DNA of 64,000 nt from Pseudomonas sp. efr-133-TYG-5 (GTDB lineage: Bacteria; Pseudomonadota; Gammaproteobacteria; Pseudomonadales; Pseudomonadaceae): NCBI RefSeq assembly GCF_030209175.1, contig NZ_JARVSM010000001.1, positions 496,001-560,000 of the forward strand. Reading direction: 5' to 3'. Positions 57,431 to 64,000 of the stretch are shown here, in pieces. Positions within the stretch are counted from its first letter, which is position 1, and each line of letters begins with the position of its first letter. Both the position numbers and the translations under genes were made by a program. The notes beneath the pieces were generated by a model. It was not told where the DNA came from and searched no databases. It saw nothing but the letters and a program-made list of their open reading frames with translations.

Positions 57431-58444
57431 ATGAATCCACACCTTCCGTCGTTGATGAAACACGCGCTGCTGGCGGCGGCGTTGCTCGGTGCCAGTCAGG
57501 TCTACGCCGCCGACAGCGTCGGCATCGTGGTCTACAACGCGCAGCATGAAAGCCTGACCAAGGCCTGGGTTGCAGGCTTCACCGAAGAAACCGGTATCCC
57601 GGTCACGGTGCGCAACGGCGACGACACAGAGATGGGCAACCAACTCGTCCAGGAAGGTGCGGCCTCGCCGGCGGATGTGTTCCTCACCGAAAACTCCCCG
57701 GCCATGGTGCTGGTGGACAACGCCAAGCTGTTCGCCCCGGTGGCCCCCGCCACCCTGGCGCAGGTGGACGGCGCCTATCGCCCCGCGCACGGGCAATGGG
57801 TGGGGATCGCCGCGCGTTCGACGGTGTTCGTCTACAACCCGAGCAAACTGACCGAGAAAGACCTGCCGAAATCCTTGCTCGACCTCGCCGCGCCGGCCTG
57901 GAAAGGCCGTTGGGCGGCGTCGCCGGCGGGCGCCGACTTCCAAGCGATTGTCGCCGCCGTACTGCAACAGAAAGGTGAAGCGGCCACCCTCGACTGGCTC
58001 AAAGGCATGAAAACCAACGCCACGGTCTATCGCGGCAACAGCGCCGTGCTTAAAGCGGTGAATGCCGGGCAGATCGACAGCGGCGTGATCTACCACTATT
58101 ACAGCTTCGTCGATCAGTCCAAGACCGGCGAAAACAGCAAAAACACCCGACTGCACTACTTCAAGCACCAGGACCCTGGCGCCTTCGTCAGCATCTCCGG
58201 TGCCGGCGTGCTCGCTTCCAGCAAACACCAGGACGAGGCGCAGGCGTTCGTCAAATACATCACCGGCAAAGAAGGCCAGGAAATTCTCCATTCGGGCAGC
58301 TCATTCGAATACGCCGTGGGCAAAGATGCGCCGTCCAATCCGAAACTGGTGCCGCTGAAGGATCTCGATGCGCCGACCGTGGACGCGTCGAAACTCGACA
58401 GCAAGAAAGCCGTCGAGCTGATGACCCAGGCCGGATTGCTGTAA
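57431..58444 (+). CDS. Iron(III) ABC transporter substrate-binding protein (FbpA/FutA-like)
   Basis: 337 residues with a signal peptide (ALLAAALLGASQVYA). GIVVYNAQHESLTKAWVAGFTEETGI, GNDDTEMGNQL, DVFLTENSPAMVLVD and the iron-binding tyrosines in GVIYHYYSF are typical of periplasmic ferric-binding proteins. It is followed by permease and ATPase genes in a tight operon, 3 nt and a 4-nt overlap apart. Confidence 0.92.
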   Translation: MNPHLPSLMKHALLAAALLGASQVYAADSVGIVVYNAQHESLTKAWVAGFTEETGIPVTVRNGDDTEMGNQLVQEGAASPADVFLTENSPAMVLVDNAKLFAPVAPATLAQVDGAYRPAHGQWVGIAARSTVFVYNPSKLTEKDLPKSLLDLAAPAWKGRWAASPAGADFQAIVAAVLQQKGEAATLDWLKGMKTNATVYRGNSAVLKAVNAGQIDSGVIYHYYSFVDQSKTGENSKNTRLHYFKHQDPGAFVSISGAGVLASSKHQDEAQAFVKYITGKEGQEILHSGSSFEYAVGKDAPSNPKLVPLKDLDAPTVDASKLDSKKAVELMTQAGLL

Positions 58445-58447
58445 GTG

Positions 58448-60043
58448 ATGCCGCAAACCGCTCCGGCAGACATCGCCCCGGCGTCCGCCCGCCGCCGCTC
58501 ACGCCAGACCCGCGCCCTGCAAGGGCGCGGGGGATCGTGGGTGGTAGCCCTGGCGATTGCGGTTTCGCTGCTGTCGCTGCTGCCTATCGCCTTTGTACTC
58601 GGCGTGTCGTGGAACACCGGGTGGGCGACGATCCAGGCACTGGTGTTCCGTCCACGGGTGGCCGAACTGCTGATCAACACCGTGCTGCTGGTGCTGATCA
58701 CCCTGCCCCTGTGCATCCTGCTCGGCACGGCGCTGGCCTGGCTGACCGAGCGCACCGACCTGCCCGGCCGGCGCTTGTGGTCGGTGCTGGCCGTGGCGCC
58801 ACTGGCGGTGCCGGCGTTCGTCCACAGCTACGCCTGGGTCAGCCTGGTGCCCTCGATGCACGGGTTGCCGGCCGGGGTGCTGGTGTCGGTGATCGCCTAT
58901 TTCCCGTTCCTTTATCTACCGATTGCGGCGACCTTGCGCCGTCTCGACCCGGCGATCGAAGACGTTGGCGAATCCCTCGGGCTCAAACCCTGGGCGGTGT
59001 TTTTCCGCGTGGTGCTGCCGCAACTGCGCCTGGCCATCTGCGGCGGTGCGTTGCTGGTCGGCCTGCATTTGCTCGCCGAATACGGCCTGTACGCGATGAT
59101 CCGCTTCGACACCTTCACCACGGCGATCTTCGATCAGTTCAAATCGACCTTCAACGGCCCGGCGGCGAACATGCTCGCCGGTGTCCTGGCGCTGTGCTGC
59201 CTGGCGATGCTCACGGTGGAATCGGCCTCGCGCGGCCGCGCACGCTATGCACGAGTCGGTTCCGGCAGCGCCCGGGAACAGCGCATCGTGCGCCTGAGTC
59301 GGGAGGCGGTCGCGTGTGGCCTGGGCTTGCAGGTGGTCACCTGCGTGCTGGCCCTCGGTGTGCCGCTGCTGACCCTCGGGCGCTGGCTGATTGCCGGTGG
59401 CGTGCAGGTCTGGCAAGGCGGCGAGTGGCTGCCGGCGCTGTTGCAGACCCTGTCGCTCGGCGTGGCCGGCGCGCTGCTGACCAGTCTGGCAGCCATTCCG
59501 ATTGCCTGGCTGTCGATCCGCGCACCGGGCAAGTTGCAGCGTCTGCTCGAAGGCTGCAACTACATCACCAGTGCCTTGCCCGGTATCGTCGTGGCCCTGG
59601 CGCTGGTGACCGTGACCATTCATTTCGCCCGGCCGATCTACCAGACCACGATCACCGTGCTGCTCGCCTACCTGCTGATGTTCCTGCCGCGGGCGCTGGT
59701 CAGCCTGCGTGCCGGGTTCGCCCAGGCGCCGGTGGAGCTGGAAAACATCGCGCAAAGCCTCGGCCGTTCGCCGCTGCGCGCACTGTGGCTGATTACCTTG
59801 CGCCTGGCCGCACCGGGCGCCGCCGCCGGCGCGGCGCTGGTGTTTCTGGCGATCACCAACGAACTGACCGCGACCCTGCTGCTCGCCCCCAACGGCACGC
59901 GCACCCTGGCCACCGGTTTCTGGGCCATGACCAGCGAAATCGATTACGCCGCCGCAGCGCCCTACGCGTTGCTGATGGTGCTGCTGTCGCTGCCGCTGAC
60001 GGCCATTCTCTATCACCAATCAAGGCGCACGGCTGGCCGATGA
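58448..60043 (+). CDS. Iron(III) ABC transporter permease (FbpB-like, duplicated)
   Basis: 531 residues, about 12 membrane helices in two repeats, each with the EAA loop: [23 protein letters not shown] and [25 protein letters not shown]. It forms the whole membrane channel in one chain. GTG 58445 directly precedes ATG 58448; the latter is chosen. The ATPase start overlaps its stop by 4 nt. Confidence 0.92.
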   Translation: MPQTAPADIAPASARRRSRQTRALQGRGGSWVVALAIAVSLLSLLPIAFVLGVSWNTGWATIQALVFRPRVAELLINTVLLVLITLPLCILLGTALAWLTERTDLPGRRLWSVLAVAPLAVPAFVHSYAWVSLVPSMHGLPAGVLVSVIAYFPFLYLPIAATLRRLDPAIEDVGESLGLKPWAVFFRVVLPQLRLAICGGALLVGLHLLAEYGLYAMIRFDTFTTAIFDQFKSTFNGPAANMLAGVLALCCLAMLTVESASRGRARYARVGSGSAREQRIVRLSREAVACGLGLQVVTCVLALGVPLLTLGRWLIAGGVQVWQGGEWLPALLQTLSLGVAGALLTSLAAIPIAWLSIRAPGKLQRLLEGCNYITSALPGIVVALALVTVTIHFARPIYQTTITVLLAYLLMFLPRALVSLRAGFAQAPVELENIAQSLGRSPLRALWLITLRLAAPGAAAGAALVFLAITNELTATLLLAPNGTRTLATGFWAMTSEIDYAAAAPYALLMVLLSLPLTAILYHQSRRTAGR

Positions 60044-61107
60044 ACGCTCTCGAACTGAAATCCCTCAGTAAATCCTTTGGCGCGCAGAAAGCCCTGGATG
60101 ACATCTGCCTGTCGGTGCCCACCGGCAGCCGTACAGTGATCGTCGGGCCATCCGGCTCCGGCAAGACCACCCTGCTGCGGATGATCGCCGGGTTTGAATT
60201 TCCCGACGCCGGCAGCCTCACCCTCAACGGCCAGACCCTGGTCGACAGCAGCCACGCCGTGCCGGCCTATCAGCGCCAGATCGGTTACGTGCCGCAGGAC
60301 GGCGCGCTGTTTCCGCACATGAGCGTGGCCGCCAACATCGGCTTCGGCCTGACGGACACCGGCGCGGCCAGGACCGAGCGCATCCTTGCGTTGATGGACA
60401 GCGTGGCGCTGGACGCCAATATGGCCAACCGCTGGCCTCACGAGCTGTCCGGCGGCCAGCAGCAACGGGTGTCCCTGGCCCGGGCGCTGGCCCAGCAACC
60501 CCGGCTGATGCTGCTCGACGAGCCGTTCTCGGCGCTCGATACCGGGCTGCGCAGCGCCATGCGCAAAATGGTCGCGCGGCTGCTGGAAACTGCCGGCGTG
60601 ACCACCATTCTGGTGACCCACGACCAGGGCGAAGCACTGTCGTTTGCCGATCAACTGGCGGTGATGCGCGCCGGACGCCTGGTGCAATCGGGGCATCCGA
60701 TGGACCTCTACCGTTACCCGGGTGACGAGCAGACCGCGCATTTCCTTGGAGAAGCCGTGGTCATGCCGGCCCGGATCGAATCGGGTTGGGCGCATTGCGA
60801 CCTGGGCCGCGTGGCGGTGAACAGCAACGGTTTCTGCGGCAGCGCACAGATCATGTTGCGCCCCGAGCAACTGCAACTCTCCGATCAGCCAGACTCGCCG
60901 GACGCCCGCCAAGGCTGCCCGGCGGTGGTTGTCGAGCGCGATTTCGCCGGCAACACCTGCACCCTCACCGTCGAGTTGCACCCACAGGCCAGCCAGGATC
61001 AGGGCCGCTCATTGCTGGTACGCAGCACCGGCATGCACGCGCCGCCAGCCGGGAGCGCCGTGCAACTGTCGGTGCTCGGCCCGGCGCATGTGTTCGACTT
61101 GGCCTGA
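60040..61107 (+). CDS. Iron(III) ABC transporter ATP-binding protein (FbpC-like)
   Basis: 355 residues. Walker A GPSGSGKT at 36-43, Q-loop ([13 protein letters not shown]), signature [16 protein letters not shown], Walker [14 protein letters not shown]-loop [16 protein letters not shown]-like regulatory domain follows from about 240. The TGA stop at 61105-61107 abuts the TCA of the opposing recombinase gene at 61108, with zero spacer. Confidence 0.94.
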   Translation: MNALELKSLSKSFGAQKALDDICLSVPTGSRTVIVGPSGSGKTTLLRMIAGFEFPDAGSLTLNGQTLVDSSHAVPAYQRQIGYVPQDGALFPHMSVAANIGFGLTDTGAARTERILALMDSVALDANMANRWPHELSGGQQQRVSLARALAQQPRLMLLDEPFSALDTGLRSAMRKMVARLLETAGVTTILVTHDQGEALSFADQLAVMRAGRLVQSGHPMDLYRYPGDEQTAHFLGEAVVMPARIESGWAHCDLGRVAVNSNGFCGSAQIMLRPEQLQLSDQPDSPDARQGCPAVVVERDFAGNTCTLTVELHPQASQDQGRSLLVRSTGMHAPPAGSAVQLSVLGPAHVFDLA

Positions 61108-62046
61108 TCAGAGGTCGAAACGGTCCACGGCCCGCCGCCGCTCGTTGTCATCGCGCACGTCGTAGCTGGCGGTCGTCTGGATGTTGCTGTGATGGGCCAG
61201 TTTCTGCGCGATGGACAGGTCGTGCTCCTCGATCACCCGGGTGATGAACGAACGACGGAAATCGTGCGGCATGATTTTCACCCCGACCTGCGTGCCGCGC
61301 TGGCGCGCGATGTAATAGATCGCGTGCTTGGTGATGCGCTCGCGGGTGATGTGGCTGCCCCGGCGAATGCGGTTGAACAGAAACGCGTCGTCGCTTTCCC
61401 CCTCCTTGAGTTGCGAGCGGCGAAATTCCAGCCAGGCGTCGAGCTTGGCGAACGCCCAGGGTGGCGCGTACTTGATCAGTTGTTTGTTGCCCTTGGCGGT
61501 GACGCGCAGGCTGCGCTCGCTGAAGTCGACCTGATCGAGGTCGAGGTCGACCGATTCCGACTTGCGCATGCCGGTGCCGTACAACAAGGCAATCACGGCG
61601 GCATCCCGCAGGCCCTGCGGACGCGGATCGGCGGCGCAGACTTCCATCAACTCGTGAATCAATGTGCGCTTGAGGTTGCGCCCCTGGGACAAGCGCGTAC
61701 CGGCAATGCCTTTGACCGAACGCATCTTCAACAAGTGTTCCTGGCTGATCAGACTCATGCGCCAGGCTTCATTCATCACTCCGCGCACCGCATTCACATA
61801 CAACGAAGACGTGTTGGGGGCGTAGTTGTCTTCGCGCAGTGCAGCGACCAGCGCCACTACATCTTCGGGCTGCAGGGCGTGCCAGGGAATTTCCTCGACA
61901 TTCATGTCTTCGAAGCCGAGACGGTCAGCGGCGTCCTGCAGCACGTATCGCATGGTCAACTGGCTGGAGGGGGCCAATCGTGCCAGGTACAACGACAGGG
62001 GATTGGTTCTAACGGTATCGGTGGGTGTAGCGGGCAAGTCAATCAA
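61108..62046 (-). CDS. Tyrosine recombinase/integrase
   Basis: 312 residues. Full catalytic set: Arg161 (YGTGMRKSE), Lys185 (TAKGNK), His261/Arg264 (PHDFRRSF), His285 (LAHHSNIQ), Tyr295 (TTASYDV), with an N-terminal SAM-like core-binding domain (about 10-110). The motifs suggest a functional recombinase. It carries no adjacent excisionase or phage gene, so it may be a resident XerC-like protein or the remnant of an element between the iron operon and arn genes. It overlaps nothing but touches the ATPase gene end to end. Confidence 0.9.
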   Translation of the reverse strand: MIDLPATPTDTVRTNPLSLYLARLAPSSQLTMRYVLQDAADRLGFEDMNVEEIPWHALQPEDVVALVAALREDNYAPNTSSLYVNAVRGVMNEAWRMSLISQEHLLKMRSVKGIAGTRLSQGRNLKRTLIHELMEVCAADPRPQGLRDAAVIALLYGTGMRKSESVDLDLDQVDFSERSLRVTAKGNKQLIKYAPPWAFAKLDAWLEFRRSQLKEGESDDAFLFNRIRRGSHITRERITKHAIYYIARQRGTQVGVKIMPHDFRRSFITRVIEEHDLSIAQKLAHHSNIQTTASYDVRDDNERRRAVDRFDL

Positions 62047-62435
62047 ACCAGAGGCCTTAAATAAAAACTATTCAACACAACAACTAACAATCGAATCTAC
62101 TTAGTCTAAAGAAGAGTATTTCAGTCGGACTTTGCGCTAAAAAACGCGATAAACGGCGCCAGTCTGAACAGTGGCTGTATGAGTTACAGATAAACGATTC
62201 ACCGACCGGTTTTTCATATTCCTTTCACAAAATCGAGCATAACCTTGAGCCCGATTCAGATCCTCGGTCGTTACCGCCCCAACCTGCCGGGCAACGCCTG
62301 AAAAGTCAACCAACCTCCGACGTCACGTCGTTTTGGCAACTTCTTGATGCAAAACCATTTTTTGCGTCTACTCTGGGATTGGATCCGATGAAAAGCCAGA
62401 GGGATCTGTCCATCATTTTCCACAACGAGGTGCCC
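62047..62435. other. 389-bp divergent region between recombinase and arnB
   Basis: AT-rich, no gene. It must carry the promoters of the recombinase and arnBC. A hairpin GATGCAAAA/TTTTGCGTC (62346-62368, loop CCATT) lies about 68 nt before arnB and could form in its leader. No clear PmrA-box repeats were seen. Confidence 0.55.
62346..62368 (+). promoter_or_regulatory. Hairpin in the probable arnB leader
   Basis: A 9-bp stem GATGCAAAA (62346-62354) with TTTTGCGTC (62360-62368), one G-T pair. It lies 68 nt upstream of the arnB ATG. It is of the size of an attenuator arm or a binding site; no T-run follows. Role unknown. Confidence 0.4.
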
Positions 62436-63584
62436 ATGAGTCAGGCGTTTCTCCCCTTCTCCCGCCCCAGTATCGGCGAAGAAGAAATTGCAGCTGTCGA
62501 GCAGGTCCTGCGCTCGGGCTGGATCACGACCGGGCCGAAAAACCAGGCACTTGAAGAGCAGTTCGCACACTACGTCGGTTGCCGGCATGCCGTGGCACTT
62601 TCTTCGGCCACTGGCGGCATGCACATAACATTGCTGGCCCTGGGCATCGGCCCGGGCGACGAAGTCATTACGCCGTCGCAAACCTGGGTGTCCACCGCCA
62701 ACATGATTAGCCTGATCGGGGCGAAGCCGGTGTTCGTCGATGTCGACCGCGACACGCTGATGACCGACGCCGCACGCATCGAAGCCGCCATCACCCCACG
62801 GACCAAAGCGATTATCCCGGTGCATTACGCCGGCGCCGCGTTTGACCTCGATCCGCTGTATGCCCTGGCCGCCAAGCACGGCATCGCCGTGATCGAAGAC
62901 GCCGCCCACGCGGCGGGCACCCGCTACAAAGGGCGCCACGTCGGCTCGCAAGGCACGGCGATCTTCTCGTTCCACGCGATCAAGAACATGACCTGTGCCG
63001 AAGGCGCGATGTTCGTCACCGACGACGAAGCGCTGGCCAATCGCGTGCGCATGCTCAAGTTCCATGGCCTGGGCGTGGATGCCTACGACCGCCTCACCGG
63101 TGGCCGCAAGCCGCAGGCGCAGGTGATCGAACCCGGCTTCAAGTACAATCTGGCCGATATCAACGCCGCGATTGCCCTGGTGCAGTTGCAGCGCCTGGAC
63201 GAAATCAACGCCCGGCGCACCGAGTTGGCCACCCGCTACCTGCAAAAGTTCGAAGGCCTGCCGGTGCAACCGCTGGCCCTGCCCGCCTATGCCCAGCAAC
63301 ACGCCTGGCATCTGTTCATCCTGCGCATCGACAGCGAACGCTGCGGCATGGATCGCGAAACGTTCATGAAAGGCTTGCAGGATCAGGGCATCGGCACCGG
63401 TATCCATTTCATCGCCACCCACTTGCACACCTGGTATCGCCAGCGTGATCCCGACCTGTACCTGCCCAACACCGAATGGAACTCGGCGCGGCTATGCTCG
63501 ATTCCGTTGTTTCCCGACATGACCGATCACGACCTTGATCGCGTCGTCGGTGCCATCGCTACCCTTATGGACAAACGCCTGTGA
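62436..63584 (+). CDS. arnB: UDP-4-amino-4-deoxy-L-arabinose aminotransferase
   Basis: 382 residues of the DegT/DnrJ aminotransferase family. The N-terminus [35 protein letters not shown] and [16 protein letters not shown] are ArnB-like; the PLP lysine is K183 ([13 protein letters not shown]). It makes UDP-L-Ara4N for lipid A. ATG 62436 has GAGG 4-5 nt upstream; the frame runs back to 62379 but not into a better N-terminus. arnC follows with a 4-nt overlap. Confidence 0.93.
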   Translation: MSQAFLPFSRPSIGEEEIAAVEQVLRSGWITTGPKNQALEEQFAHYVGCRHAVALSSATGGMHITLLALGIGPGDEVITPSQTWVSTANMISLIGAKPVFVDVDRDTLMTDAARIEAAITPRTKAIIPVHYAGAAFDLDPLYALAAKHGIAVIEDAAHAAGTRYKGRHVGSQGTAIFSFHAIKNMTCAEGAMFVTDDEALANRVRMLKFHGLGVDAYDRLTGGRKPQAQVIEPGFKYNLADINAAIALVQLQRLDEINARRTELATRYLQKFEGLPVQPLALPAYAQQHAWHLFILRIDSERCGMDRETFMKGLQDQGIGTGIHFIATHLHTWYRQRDPDLYLPNTEWNSARLCSIPLFPDMTDHDLDRVVGAIATLMDKRL

Positions 63585-64000
63585 GACCTTACCCAATCAA
63601 TTGCGTGTCGATCGTCATTCCGGTCTACAACGAAGAGGACAGTCTGCCCGAGCTGCTGCGCCGCACGGCTGCAGCCTGCGCGCAGCTCGAGCATGACTAT
63701 GAAATCGTGCTGGTCGACGACGGCAGCCGCGACAGCTCGGCGCAGTTGCTCGAAGACGCCGCCGCGACACCCGACAGCCCGTTCGTGGCGGTGATCCTCA
63801 ACCGCAACTACGGCCAGCACGCGGCGATCATGGCCGGTTTCGAGCAATGCAAGGGCGACGTGGTCATCACCCTCGACGCCGACCTGCAGAATCCGCCGGA
63901 AGAAATCCCGCGCCTGGTCGCCGAAGCGGAAAAAGGTTACGACGTGGTCGGCACCGTGCGCGGCAATCGTCAGGATTCGGCGCTGCGCCGCTACCCGTCG
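63581..64000 (+). CDS. arnC: Undecaprenyl-phosphate Ara4N (formyl) transferase, 5' part
   Basis: 140 codons, running off the right edge. GTG 63581 overlaps the arnB stop (GTGA). GT-A fold motifs: [28 protein letters not shown] and [17 protein letters not shown]. ArnC transfers Ara4FN from UDP to undecaprenyl phosphate. The rest of the arn operon should lie beyond the window. Confidence 0.9.
   Translation, partial: MRPYPINCVSIVIPVYNEEDSLPELLRRTAAACAQLEHDYEIVLVDDGSRDSSAQLLEDAAATPDSPFVAVILNRNYGQHAAIMAGFEQCKGDVVITLDADLQNPPEEIPRLVAEAEKGYDVVGTVRGNRQDSALRRYPS

Noticed and set aside
62041..62240. PmrA-box (CTTAAG-type repeats) before arnB
   Set aside because: CTTAA-like strings occur once only (CCTTAAAT), with no second copy at the 11-bp spacing needed.

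Overview
The window is a GC-rich chromosomal segment that reads as a fluorescent-group Pseudomonas. Supporting signs are the fdn/fdhE/selAB/selC selenocysteine locus, an OprD-family porin, ben/cat aromatic genes that look like the P. putida/P. fluorescens ones, polyamine catabolism genes, an arn lipid A locus, and a REP doublet of the P. fluorescens type. No identification beyond the genus is attempted. All product calls are from reading the translations and from family knowledge; no database search was possible.

Layout. 1-4.8 kb: the tail of a membrane formate dehydrogenase (FdnI), its assembly factor FdhE, and a compact selenocysteine module (selA, selB, tRNA-Sec). 4.8-11.4 kb: an OprD porin, a LysE exporter with a divergent LysR, a TauE/SafE exporter with a divergent MocR-type regulator, and YghU. 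11.6-15.6 kb: a three-gene cassette of a small protein, a LysM/peptidoglycan-binding protein and an 861-residue endonuclease/exonuclease/phosphatase (EEP) fold protein with a large acidic, Cys-rich insert. This is the best candidate for an undescribed system. 15.6-25.4 kb: a TonB receptor, a YnfL/YnfM-like LysR-MFS pair, an AbrB-duplication membrane protein, an OsmC-YcaO fusion and two half-size PqiA proteins. 25.6-28.2 kb: a DUF2252 gene, then an AT-rich patch with an orphan membrane-anchored protein and a probably 5'-truncated MarR gene.

28.2-43.4 kb is a funnel for aromatic acids. It holds benR, benDCBA, pcaIJ, catACB and catR, followed by an M20 amidohydrolase, an MHS symporter, a porin and a LysR. 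Benzoate would be converted by BenABC and BenD to catechol, by CatA/B/C to 3-oxoadipate enol-lactone, and later 3-oxoadipate is activated by PcaIJ. PcaD and PcaF are not in the window. The attached porin-symporter-amidohydrolase set could feed benzoate into this route from an N-benzoyl amino acid such as hippurate (inference). Two textbook operators are readable: a tandem XylS/BenR site (TGCA-N6-GGATA twice, 21 bp apart) upstream of benA, and an ATAC-N7-GTAT LysR box between catB and catR.

43.8-48.8 kb: an AraC regulator and a gamma-glutamyl-polyamine set (glutamine-synthetase-like ligase, PotF-like binding protein, PuuB-like oxidase) with a REP doublet inside. 49-51.3 kb: pqiB and pqiC, about 24 kb away from the pqiA genes. 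51.2-64 kb is envelope and iron: an orphan histidine kinase, an Ais-like phosphatase, two ArnT-like glycosyltransferases, an iron(III) ABC transporter, a tyrosine recombinase, then arnB and the start of arnC running off the right edge.
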